A stretch of DNA of 64,000 nucleotides, from assembly GCF_027594785.1 (NCBI RefSeq), contig NZ_CP075584.1, positions 124,001-188,000 on the forward strand. Direction: 5' to 3'. Within the stretch, counting starts at the first letter, position 1. Each line of letters begins with the position of its first letter. The notes beneath the pieces are model-generated. The model was not told the origin of the DNA, ran no database searches, and saw only the letters and a program-made list of their open reading frames with translations. Both the position numbers and the translations under genes were made by a program. Origin of the DNA: Cryobacterium breve (GTDB lineage Bacteria; Actinomycetota; Actinomycetes; Actinomycetales; Microbacteriaceae). Below are positions 1-8,858 of the stretch, one piece after another.

Positions 1-495
<495 letters not shown>

Positions 496-511
496 TCCGC
501 AGTGGTCTCAT

Positions 512-560
512 CGAGTGCCGCCGTTCCCGCCGAGAGTACCCGCGAGAACGGCGGCACTCG
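512..560. repeat. 15-bp perfect inverted repeat downstream of aroG
   Basis: The arms at 512-526 (CGAGTGCCGCCGTTC) and 546-560 are exact reverse complements separated by 19 bases. There is no T-run after the hairpin, so it is not a classic intrinsic terminator, although it could still end aroG transcription. A related, weaker palindrome lies at 679-746. Together they look like copies of a small intergenic palindromic (REP-like) family. Confidence 0.6.
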
Positions 561-678
561 GCGTATCCGGCGATACTCGCCGCGCGGGCGGATGCCGCGG
601 GCGTGACCGCTCGCGTGCGCCCGCGCCAGCCGTGCGCCTGCGCTCGGCCTGGGATGTCGGGCGTGCACGGCTACTCGC

Positions 679-746
679 CGAGTGTCGCTGTTGTTGCCGA
701 TTGTCGTTGTACCACCGGAGACAGTCGGCGCGAACGGCGACACTCG
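679..746. repeat. Second copy of the palindromic intergenic repeat
   Basis: A 10-bp perfect inverted repeat, CGAGTGTCGC at 679-688 and its complement at 737-746. Its right arm reads GAACGGCGACACTCG, nearly identical to the right arm of the repeat at 546-560 (GAACGGCGGCACTCG), so the two are probably diverged members of one family. The rest of the 496-872 gap shows no convincing gene. The open frames there are in biased GC-rich sequence and resemble no protein I know. Confidence 0.45.
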
Positions 747-872
747 CCCCGTGAGCGGGTGCTGCTGGTTGCGCCACACCGAGGCGCGCCGGTTTCGCCG
801 TTTCGCGCCAAGCATGCCTGGCGCGGAGCGGCGGTTCTGGCGCGCAGCGCCGAGTGGTGGCGGCGGGGGATC

Positions 873-2821
873 CTAGCCGAAGGGGTTCGTCGGCCTGAGG
901 GCGATCGTGCTGCCCTTCGGTGCCGCCGTTCCCGCCGCAGGGTCCGTGGAGAGGATGTTCAGCAGCGGCGCGATCGCGTCGGCTCCGAGGTTGTAGCTCA
1001 GCTTGAAGCCGAGATCCGTTAGGATCTTCTTGCCTTCGTTCCAGGGCTTGCCGACGACATTGGGAATCGGGATCGGGGCGGGGCCCTTGGAGGTCGTGAG
1101 CACGTAGGTGTCTCCCGCGCGGACCGGGCCGTCTTTCTGGGGAGCGGCTCTGACGACATCGCCCTCGTCGATCGTGTCGCTGTAGACGGAGTCGCCGGTG
1201 GTGGCGAGCAGGCCCTTGTCCTTCAGAAGCGACGTCGCCGTGTTCACCGACTTGCCCGAGACATCCGGCACCGGACCGAGCGAGGCGACGAGGTTGACCT
1301 TCATGCCCTCGAAGTAACCCCCGCCCTGCGAAACGTCACCGCCGTCGCTCTCCCGCGTCGCCGACATGACGGTGCCGGCGGCGACTTCGCCGGAGAAGAC
1401 CTGGTCCACCGTGCCGATCGCGGCATTGAGCCCCGTGACGGCGGAGGTCGCGGCATCCGTGCTGAGACCGGCGAGCACAGGAAGCGTGATCGGCTGCGGT
1501 CCCTGCGAGACGTAGAGCGTGACCGCGTTGCCCTTCTTCACGTGGCCGCCCTCGCCGGGCTCGGTGCTCGCGACGAGTCCGGCCGCGACCGTGCCGCTGT
1601 ATTGCTGGGCGAGAGCGGACTGGAGTCCGAGCTCGGCGAGCTGGGCGGCGGCGGCATCGGGGGCGACGGAGACGAGCGAGGGAACCTCGACCTGAGACCC
1701 GGGTCCGCTGCCGAAGTACCAGCCGGTACCCGCGGCGAGGCCGGCGAGCACGAGCACGAGCGCGAACAGCCAGTAGCCGCGGCGCCCCCGGCGCCTGGTC
1801 TTCTCGGTGAGCAGTTCGGCGTCGGCCGGCGGCTTCACGACGGGCGCGGGCAGCAAGGCCGTCGCACCGGGCGCGGGCGCCGCGGCGCCGAAGATCATGG
1901 TGTCCGCGTCGGCGAGGGCGCCCGCCGCACCGCTCGGCATCAGCAGGGTCTGCTGCACTCCGGTGTCGCCCTCGAAGGGGCGCATCTGCTTCTCGACGTC
2001 GAGAAGCTGGTCGAGCATGACTTTCGCGTCCCGGGGGCGCTGTTCGGGGTCCCGCGCCGTCGCCCAGCTGACGAGCTCGTCGAGCTCGTGCGGGATGGTC
2101 GTGACCCGCAGGCTCGGCATCGGCACCGTGTCGTTGGCGTGCTGGTAGGCGATCTGCATCGGGGCCTCGCCGACGTACGGCTGTTCTCCGGTGAGCATCT
2201 CGTATGTCATGATCCCGAGGGCGTAGATGTCGCTGCGGGCATCGGCGATGCCGCGCGTGACGAGTTCGGGGAGAGGTAGGCGATCGTCCCGAGCAGGGCC
2301 TGTCCGGTCGCGGTGTTGTTGTTGGCGGCGCGGGCGAGCCCGAAGTCGCCGATCTTGATCCGTCCGTCGTCGGCGAGCAGCACGTTCTCGGGCTTCAGGT
2401 CGCGGTGCACGATGCCGGCTTTGTGTGCTGCGGCGAGGCCGGACAGGACCGCCTCGAGGATGTCGATGGTCTGTTCGCTCGTGAGGCGCCCGTAGTCCTT
2501 GAGCAGGTCGCGCAGGGTGATTCCCGGCAGGTACTCCATCACGAGGTACGCCATGTCGGCGTCCTGGCCCTGGTCGTAGACGTTGACGACGTTCGGGTGG
2601 GCCAGACGCGCGGCCGAGCGCGCCTCCTGCACGAACCTCGCCTTGAAGGCGTTGTCATCCGCGAGGTGGCCGTGCATCACCTTGAGCGCCACCCGGCGTT
2701 CGAGGCGCAGGTCGGTGGCCAGGTAGACCGTCGCCATTCCGCCGCGGGCGATCCGCGAGCGCACCTGATAACGGCCGTCTATCAGACGGCCGATCATCGG
2801 ATCGGCAGGACTATCGCTCAC
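873..2821 (-). CDS. pknL: Serine/threonine protein kinase with PASTA repeats, PknL-like (frameshifted in this sequence)
   Basis: Membrane kinase thought to sense cell-wall fragments. It starts at GTG (2821). The kinase lobe has the glycine loop IARGGMATVYLA, Lys47 in VALKV, HRDLKPEN at 139-146 and GDFG at 158-161. A proline/alanine-rich linker, one membrane helix (YWLFALVLVLAGLAAG) and four PASTA repeats follow, ending with a C-terminal IPIPNVVGKPWNEG unit. The frame breaks at about 2268-2271: after GTIAYLSP the missing segment ELVTRGIADARSDIYALG is found one frame over, so one C/G is missing. The neighbouring Rv2175c-like and idsA genes match the mycobacterial pknL locus. Corynebacterial PknL also carries PASTA repeats, as I recall. 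Confidence 0.9.
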
Positions 2822-2881
2822 CAGTCGAGTCTAGGGAGAAGCGGGCAGATCTGCTGCCGGACACTCGCAAAGCACGGGCGA

Positions 2882-4212
2882 TCAGCCGAGCTCGGAGAGC
2901 CAGGCCCGGGCAGAGGTCTCCCATTTCGCGTAGTAGTCGGGGTAGGCGGAAAGTTGCACCGCCTGGGCAGCCTGCGTCACGGTCATCCCCTCCCAGCCGG
3001 GGATGTCGAGCAGCCCGCGGGTGACCCCCGGGTTCGGATTTCCGGCACCGCCGAAGAACGCCTGGCTTGCGCGAGCGGGGTCCATCACCTGGTCAGGCGC
3101 CCCCAGCCCTTGCCGGGGCGCTGCTGGAAGAGACCGAGTGAATCCCTGTCCCCGTAGTGGACGTTCCGCAGCCCAGACTCCTGGGCCGCGGCGACGAGGG
3201 CGACGACGAGTCCCTGGTCGCTCACGCCGGCAGCGCGCCCGGTCGTCAGGATGATCAGGGCGTTGGCGCGCATCTCGTCGGAGAGCGGGGTGACCCGCCC
3301 GAGTACGGCCGTCGGGGCCGGCTCCGGTGCGGGTGCAGGCAGGGGCGTGACGGATGCCGCGGCGACCGAATCCGCTGCGGGCGCCGGGATCGAGAGCTGC
3401 TGGCCGGGGTAGATGATGCTCGACCAGCCGAGGTTGTTCGCCTTCAGGATCGCGCGGACGGAGACGCCCGCGGCCGCGGCGATCGTGGACACCGTTTCGC
3501 CGGCTGCGATCGTGTGCCGTGCACCGGTGGCAGCGGTCGTCGCGCTGACGAGCTCAGCCGCCGGGGCGGCTACGGTCGGGGCCGAGCCGGCCGGCGCCGA
3601 TCCGGAGGGAATCGACAGCGACTGGCCCGGAAAGATGATGCCGGCCTTGTCGAGGCCGTTGGCTCCCAGCACGGCGGCGACCGAGGTGCCGTGTGTGGCC
3701 GCGATGCCGCTGATGGTGTCTCCCGTCACGATCGTGTACCGCGTGGGCCCACCGGCAGCGGGGGCGGGCGCGGGGGCAGTCGCTGGAACGGCTCCCTCGG
3801 CGAGGGTGAGCTGCTGGCCGGGGAAGATCTTCGTCGACGGGCTGAGACCGTTGCGCGCGAGGACGGCAGCCGTGGAGAGCCCGAACCGGCCCGCGATCCC
3901 GCTGACGGTATCGCCGGCGACGACCGTGTAGTGGCTGGGGGCGGTTTCGGCCTGGACGAGGTACGCCGGGGTGGTGGTGGCGGGGGACGCCGGCAACTGG
4001 GCGGGGCTTTTGAGCGGCTTCCGGCTCAGGGCCGCGGCTTCGGCAGGCGACGCGAGGTTGAGGCTGATGGCGACAGAGCACACCACGGCGAGCGGCACGG
4101 CCGCGAGGAGGCCGAACGCACGGGAACGGACTCCGGTGGGCCGGGGGTGCCTGGCGGGGGAGAGCTCGCTACCGTTCGGCGGTCGAACCGTTTTGCGGGA
4201 CTGTGCTGACAT
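2882..4212 (-). CDS. LysM-repeat secreted cell-wall protein with lysozyme-like C-terminus (frameshifted)
   Basis: Probable peptidoglycan-binding hydrolase. An N-terminal hydrophobic segment (AFGLLAAVPLAVVCSVAISL) acts as signal or anchor. Three LysM repeats follow, each with the pattern YTVVAGDTVSGIA...FPGQQL, joined by Ala/Pro linkers. The C-terminal domain contains LVVALVAAAQESGLRN and DSLGLFQQRPGKGWG, as in lysozyme-like transglycosylase domains. The frame is lost at the C-run 3100-3104 (five where six restore it). The continuation, APDQVMDPARASQAFF to ARAWLSELG, lies in the next frame and ends at 2882. The start is chosen at ATG 4212 (MSAQSRKTV); an in-frame GTG at 4239 would run into the upstream repeats. 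Confidence 0.82.
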
Positions 4213-4229
4213 GACGCTCCATTCAGATT

Positions 4230-4263
4230 GGTCTGACACTCAGATTTGGTCTGACACTCAGAT
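4230..4263. repeat. Two 16-bp direct repeats upstream of the LysM gene
   Basis: The sequence GGTCTGACACTCAGAT occurs twice, at 4230-4245 and 4248-4263, an 18-bp period. A third CAGAT lies at 4224-4228. The repeats sit 18-51 bases upstream of the chosen LysM start, within the divergent region shared with the Rv2175c-like gene. This is a reasonable place for a tandem regulator site, although a simple duplication cannot be excluded. Confidence 0.5.
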
Positions 4264-4467
4264 GCTGTCGAGCCGAAAACTGCCGTTCGAGCTTGAGACT
4301 CGCTACAACCTTCACCGTGTCCACGAGCGTTAACTTGTCCACGACCTTCAACGCTGGCATACATGACTGCCGGAGTCAATCGGCATGACCCCCGTCCGGG
4401 CCGTCCCGCAGCCGCACCGGGGCATCCGGAGTTTGTCGTGGCCCGGGAATCATGGGAGGCTTGGAGG

Positions 4468-4810
4468 GTGACCGACTCGTTTTCAGATCAACCCTGGCTG
4501 ACCATTCCCGACCTCGTCTCCCTGCTCGGGACCAGTCAGAGCCGGGTTCGCCAGCTCATCGATGACAAGCAGGCTCCTCGCGATCCGCCGCAACGGCGTG
4601 ATCTCGGTGCCGACCGCATTCATCAAGGACGGTTCCCCGCTTCCTGAACTCCGCGGCACCCTGATCGTGCTCGCCGATGACGGCTTCACCGACGAGCAGG
4701 CCATGCAGTGGCTGCTCGAGGTCGACGACAGCCTCGGCGTCCCGCCGATCCAGGCGCTCCTCGCCGGCCGCAAGGCCGAGGTCCGCCGCGTCGCTCAGGC
4801 GCTCGCCTGA
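4468..4810 (+). CDS. Rv2175c-like winged-helix DNA-binding protein (frameshifted)
   Basis: Small DNA-binding protein. The segment PWLTIPDLVSLLGTSQSRVRQLIDD forms the helix-turn-helix, followed by LLAIRRNGVISVPTAFI and a C-terminal domain, LRGTLIVLADDGFTDEQAMQWL, typical of Rv2175c homologues. In Mycobacterium tuberculosis Rv2175c is a phosphorylation substrate of PknL, whose homologue lies next door here. The frame breaks at 4571-4577, where AAGCAGGCTCCTCGCG replaces the expected AAGCAGCTCCTCGCG; removing one G gives DDKQLLAIRRN. The start is GTG 4468 behind a GGGAGG box; an upstream in-frame ATG at 4363 has no family similarity. Confidence 0.8.
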
Positions 4811-4830
4811 CCCTCAGGCTCCTCTCCTTC

Positions 4831-5919
4831 TCAGAAGGACCGGCGCGTCACCCTCTCGGCGAGGCTTTCGAGCTGGACCCGCACTCCGGCGGCGATCGGA
4901 GAGGCATCGAGCGCGACGCGCGCATCCGCCACCTGATCCGTGATGAGCGTCTCGACGCTTTCGACGGCACCGCTGGCCCGGATGAGTTCCTGGAGTGACA
5001 GGATCTGGGCGGCATCGAGTCCCGGATCTCCGAGGAGTCCGTCGAGGTATTCCCGCGCCGCCGGTTCGAGCGCGTGCCTGGCGAGGGCGATGAGCACGGT
5101 GCGCTTGCCCTCCCGCAGGTCATCGCCGCTCGGTTTCCCGGTCACGGCCGCGTCGCCGAACACGCCGAGCAGGTCGTCCCGGAGCTGGTATGCGATGCCG
5201 AGGGGAAGCCCGAAGGCGCGAAGCGCATCGAGGTGGGCCGTGTCCGCGCCCGCGAGCGCCGCGCCGATGACGAGCGGAGCCTGGACGCTGTATTTCGCGG
5301 ATTTGAAGACGATGACCCGCATGGCGCGTTCGAGCAGTTCCTCTTCCGGCTGCACGAGCCAGGCCCGTTCCTCGAGGATGTCGAGGTACTGACCGGCAGT
5401 CACCTCCGTGCGCATCTGGTTGAACTCGTGGCGCCCCAGCCTGGCGGCGACGGGATCGGCTGACGCCTGGAGCCCCTCGTCGAGGAGCTCGTCGCTCCAC
5501 CCGAGGAGCATGTCCCCGAGCAGGATGGCGGAGGCCCGGCCGAACTCGATGGGGGCGCCGGCCCAGCCGCCCGAGGCGTGCAGGGTTTCGAAGAGTTTGT
5601 GGGCGGATGCCGAGCCCCTGCGGGTGTCCGAATTGTCGATGATGTCGTCATGGACGAGGGCGGCGGCATGGAAGATCTCCAGGGCGGCGGCCGCCGCGAT
5701 GACCGGTTCGGAATCGAGCTCGCCCGAACCGGGGACGCTCTGCCAGCCGTGATGACAGAACTGCGCCCGGAAGCGCTTACCACCGCTGAGAAACTGCCGT
5801 GAGAAGTTCACCAGCGCGCTAAGATCCGGGCTGACAGTAGTCACAATTAGTTGACGGGTTTTCAGGAATTCGTCGATGCGCGTTTGAACCAGATCGACCA
5901 GTTGATTGCTTTCAGCCAC
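4831..5919 (-). CDS. idsA: Polyprenyl (geranylgeranyl-type) diphosphate synthase
   Basis: Trans-prenyltransferase of 362 residues that elongates isoprenoid diphosphates for quinones, carotenoids or lipid carriers. Both aspartate-rich Mg-diphosphate motifs are present: HDDIIDNSDTRRG (first Asp at residue 91) and QLRDDLLGVFGD (about 230-241). GGKRFR near residue 47 is the usual substrate-binding block. Length and motif spacing are normal for the family and the frame is intact. The start is GTG 5919. It is convergent with the Rv2175c-like gene, as expected from the mycobacterial idsA2 neighbourhood. Chain length cannot be read from sequence alone. Confidence 0.9.
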   Translation of the reverse strand: MAESNQLVDLVQTRIDEFLKTRQLIVTTVSPDLSALVNFSRQFLSGGKRFRAQFCHHGWQSVPGSGELDSEPVIAAAAALEIFHAAALVHDDIIDNSDTRRGSASAHKLFETLHASGGWAGAPIEFGRASAILLGDMLLGWSDELLDEGLQASADPVAARLGRHEFNQMRTEVTAGQYLDILEERAWLVQPEEELLERAMRVIVFKSAKYSVQAPLVIGAALAGADTAHLDALRAFGLPLGIAYQLRDDLLGVFGDAAVTGKPSGDDLREGKRTVLIALARHALEPAAREYLDGLLGDPGLDAAQILSLQELIRASGAVESVETLITDQVADARVALDASPIAAGVRVQLESLAERVTRRSF

Positions 5920-5989
5920 CCGCCTAGCCTAGCTATCGCGGCGGGGCTAGAATTGGGATTCACCGGTGATCCTACAGAGGAGGAATGAG

Positions 5990-6400
5990 ATGCCGCTTTC
6001 GGAACAAGAGCAGCGACTCCTTGAAGAAATGGAGCGCGGGCTCTACCACAACGACTCCGACTTCGTCGCGACCGTTGGCGGTTCATCGCTTCGCCCGAAC
6101 TACCGCTCGATCGCCCTCGGCGTCCTCGCGGTGGTCGCCGGTATCGGAGGACTGATCGCGGGAGTTGCAGTGCAGCAGCTCTGGATCGGGATTCTCGGCT
6201 TCGTCGTCATGTTCGCAGGAGTATTGCTCGCCACGTCACCCGGCAAGGCGGCCCGCAGGCTGTCATCCTCCGGCTTCTCGTCTTCGGGGAAGTCATCGTC
6301 CGGAACGAACGGTTCCCGTCCTTCGGGTTCAGGCAAGTCAGGGCGCGGGTTCATGGATCGTCTCAACGACCGCTGGGATCGCCGCCAGGACGGTAACTAG
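5990..6400 (+). CDS. DUF3040 membrane protein
   Basis: Small membrane protein of 136 residues. The opening MPLSEQEQRLLEEMERGLY is the signature of DUF3040, a family common upstream of mraZ in actinobacteria. Two membrane helices follow (ALGVLAVVAGIGGLIAGVAV and LWIGILGFVVMFAGVLLA), then a Ser/Gly-rich cytoplasmic tail ending MDRLNDRWDRRQ. ATG 5990 is preceded by AGAGGAGG at 5976-5983, which fixes the start. Function is unknown; proximity to dcw genes suggests a link with envelope or division, by inference only. Confidence 0.85.
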   Translation: MPLSEQEQRLLEEMERGLYHNDSDFVATVGGSSLRPNYRSIALGVLAVVAGIGGLIAGVAVQQLWIGILGFVVMFAGVLLATSPGKAARRLSSSGFSSSGKSSSGTNGSRPSGSGKSGRGFMDRLNDRWDRRQDGN

Positions 6401-6447
6401 CCTTCCTGCCCCATCCTCCACAGCACGACCGATAACTCAACAAAAGT

Positions 6448-6477
6448 AGGGCCGATCACAGATCGGCCCTTTTTTTT
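6448..6477 (+). terminator. Intrinsic terminator after the DUF3040 gene
   Basis: A perfect 10-bp stem, AGGGCCGATC at 6448-6457 and GATCGGCCCT at 6461-6470, with a 3-base loop, is followed by eight T residues. This is the clearest rho-independent terminator in the window, and it separates the DUF3040 gene from the dcw operon. Confidence 0.92.
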
Positions 6478-6603
6478 GTGCCCAAAATCGACCCCGCCAC
6501 CCGATAGGCCTGCAGTTTTCCTCCACCTGTAACTTCACCGTTTCATCTGGTATTTTTCTAAGAAAACACAGGTTGATCGTGGCATTTCCCGTTTTCGTGG
6601 CTC

Positions 6604-6620
6604 AAAGTGGAGTAAAGTGG
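6604..6620 (+). promoter_or_regulatory. Putative MraZ-binding repeats upstream of mraZ
   Basis: AAAGTGG occurs at 6604-6610 and again at 6614-6620, each followed by AGTAA, so the repeat has a 10-bp period, one helical turn. MraZ proteins bind tandem GTGG-type repeats spaced by one turn upstream of their own operon. The site lies 40 bases before mraZ. The preceding 6500-6600 stretch is unusually A/T-rich and probably holds the dcw promoter, but I cannot place -35 and -10 boxes with confidence. Confidence 0.65.
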
Positions 6621-6659
6621 AGTAACACCTGAACTTGGCCGGAAGAGAAGGGGTGATGA

Positions 6660-7091
6660 ATGTTCCTCGGGACCTATGCCCCCAAGCTCGACGACAAGGG
6701 ACGCGTCATCCTTCCCGCGAAGTTCCGTGAGCAGCTCTCCACCGGCATCGTGATGACCCGCGGCCAGGAACACTGCCTCTACGTCTTCACGACGCGCGCG
6801 TTCGAGGAACTGCACGAAAAGATCAAGCAGGCCCCGATCACGAGCAAGCAGGGCCGTGACTTCCTCCGGGTGTTCACCTCCGGAGCCAGTGCGGAAACTC
6901 CCGACAGCCAGAACCGCGTCACGATCCCCGCCAACCTCCGCAGTTATGCCGGCCTCGACCGAGAACTCACAGTGATCGGCGCGGGCGACCGTGTCGAGAT
7001 CTGGGACACCGAGACCTGGGACCTGTACCTCGCCGAGCAGGAAACCTCGTTCGCCAACACCACGGAGGAGGTGATTCCGGGACTCTTCTAG
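6660..7091 (+). CDS. mraZ: Transcriptional regulator MraZ
   Basis: First gene of the division and cell-wall cluster; a DNA-binding ring protein that controls this operon. It has 143 residues, the normal length. Two SpoVT/AbrB-like domains are visible: residues 5-47 ([20 protein letters not shown]) and about 80-120 ([18 protein letters not shown]), with the paired DxKGR and DxxNR motifs. The start ATG has a GAGAAGGGG box just upstream. Tandem AAAGTGG repeats 40 bases upstream are the likely autoregulatory site. Confidence 0.95.
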   Translation: MFLGTYAPKLDDKGRVILPAKFREQLSTGIVMTRGQEHCLYVFTTRAFEELHEKIKQAPITSKQGRDFLRVFTSGASAETPDSQNRVTIPANLRSYAGLDRELTVIGAGDRVEIWDTETWDLYLAEQETSFANTTEEVIPGLF

Positions 7092-7189
7092 AACCTGGCG
7101 CCTGACTCCCAGCCGTACGCCCTGACACACTTCCCCGGTGCCAGGACTGCCGGATGGGGATCAGGATCCAGGAACTACTCCCCGGGACC

Positions 7190-8143
7190 ATGAACATCGA
7201 CGAAATCCATACCCCCGTACTGCTCGAACGCTGTGTCGAGCTCCTCGCCCCGGCTCTCGACCAGCCCGGTGCCGTGCTTGTCGACGCGACCCTCGGCATG
7301 GCCGGCCACTCCGAGGCCTTCCTCACTCGCTTCCCAGGGCTCACCCTCGTCGGCCTCGACCGCGACCTCGAGGCGCTCTCGATCGCCGAGGAACGGCTCA
7401 AACCGTTCCGCGACCGGATCCACCTCGTGCACACCGTCTACGACGGCATTCAGGACGCCCTCGACACCCTCGGCATCGAAGAGGTCCAGGGCGTGTTCTT
7501 CGACCTCGGCGTCTCTTCGCTCCAGCTCGACCGGGTCGAACGCGGCTTCTCCTATTCCAAGGACGCCCCGCTCGACATGCGGATGGACAACACGAGCGAC
7601 CTGACGGCGGAAAAGATCCTCGCAACCTACAGCGAGTCCGAGCTGCGCCGCATCTTCCACGAGTACGGCGAAGAGAAGCTCGCGGCTCGCTACGCCAAGG
7701 CGATCGTCGAGGCGAGGGCGACCGCGCCGCTCCTCCGCTCCGCTGAGCTCGTCGCGATCCTCACCAAGGTCACCCCCGTCGTCGTCCAGCGCACGGGCCA
7801 CCCGGCGAAGCGGGTCTTCCAGGCCCTGCGCATCGAGGTCAACCAGGAACTCTCCGTGCTGGAGCGGGCGATCCCCGCCGCGCTCGACGCCGTCGCCGTG
7901 CACGGCCGGATCGTCGTGGAGGCGTACCAGTCGCTCGAGGACCGGATCGTCAAGAAGGCGCTCGCGCGGGTATCCACCTCGAGCGCCCCCGCCGGCCTGC
8001 CCATCGAGCTGCCGGAACACAAGCCACTGTTCACACAGTTGATCCGGGGCGCCGAACTCGCCTCGGAAGAAGAAAAGGCGAGAAACCCCCGTGCGACGTC
8101 GGTCAGACTTCGCGCCGCCGAGCGACTGAGGAGAGCCGGATGA
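7190..8143 (+). CDS. rsmH: 16S rRNA (cytosine(1402)-N(4))-methyltransferase RsmH
   Basis: SAM-dependent methyltransferase acting on C1402 of 16S rRNA. The opening [16 protein letters not shown] is characteristic, as are [14 protein letters not shown] (SAM loop), [14 protein letters not shown] and [15 protein letters not shown]. The C-terminal part has [21 protein letters not shown] 7190 is chosen because family similarity begins at [10 protein letters not shown]; an upstream in-frame ATG at 7154 would add 12 residues. The stop overlaps the ftsL start as ATGA at 8140-8143, showing translational coupling. Confidence 0.94.
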   Translation: MNIDEIHTPVLLERCVELLAPALDQPGAVLVDATLGMAGHSEAFLTRFPGLTLVGLDRDLEALSIAEERLKPFRDRIHLVHTVYDGIQDALDTLGIEEVQGVFFDLGVSSLQLDRVERGFSYSKDAPLDMRMDNTSDLTAEKILATYSESELRRIFHEYGEEKLAARYAKAIVEARATAPLLRSAELVAILTKVTPVVVQRTGHPAKRVFQALRIEVNQELSVLERAIPAALDAVAVHGRIVVEAYQSLEDRIVKKALARVSTSSAPAGLPIELPEHKPLFTQLIRGAELASEEEKARNPRATSVRLRAAERLRRAG

Positions 8144-8793
8144 GCGACAATCTCGCACGCGTGCTGCGACCGAACTGGGAGAGTGCCCCCGGCACGACAC
8201 CCCCGACCAGAAGCCGCTGGACGCTCCAGCGGGCCAGCCGGGCTCGCGGCTTCGCCACATCGAGATCGTCGCGACGCGCAGCCAGCGCAGGGCCAGGCCC
8301 AAGATCGCCTTCGCCCTGTCCGCCGTCGCCGGCGTCGCGGTGATCATCGTCGCCCAGGCTCCTGCTGAGCGTCGGGATCTCCCAGGGCGCATACGAGGTG
8401 TCCCGCCTGCAGGCCAGCCAGACGGAACTCACCCGTACGGCCGAAAGCGTGACGGAAGACCTCGTCAGGGTCTCGTCCCCGCAGAGCCTCGCGGCTAACG
8501 CCGAGGCCATCGGCATGATCAGCAATTCCAACCCCGTCTACCTGCGCCTCTCCGATTCCGCCGTACTCGGCGCCCCGAGTTCCGCGACTGGCAGTCAGGC
8601 CGGTGCGGCGAGTCTCGTGCCGAACGCGCTGCTCACCGGCGTACCTTTGGTGACACAGCCGGCCCAGTCCACCGGGCAGGGCGCGAGCGTCTCCGGCGCC
8701 GCGACGACCCCAGCCACCGAGACGAACCCAGCAGCCCCGAACGCCGCCGTGCCAGCCCCTGGCACCGGACTCCCGACGCCCACGACTCGCTAG
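8140..8793 (+). CDS. ftsL: Cell division protein FtsL-like (frameshifted twice)
   Basis: Small bitopic division protein between rsmH and ftsI, the invariant ftsL position. The N-terminus is [18 protein letters not shown]. One C appears missing in the run 8200-8204, after which [19 protein letters not shown] and the membrane helix [18 protein letters not shown] are read in a second frame. A second break at 8356-8362 (CAGGCTCCTG for expected CAGCTCCTG) returns the frame to [20 protein letters not shown]. The periplasmic part contains the heptad segment [19 protein letters not shown] and an Ala/Pro/Thr-rich tail. FtsL homologues are poorly conserved, so identity rests on position, size and topology. 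Confidence 0.8.
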
Positions 8794-8858
8794 CCCGCAC
8801 TCCCGCCAGAGCCGGGGTGCCACAACCGCGGCCCCGTCCGCAGTAAGGAACTGAAACT

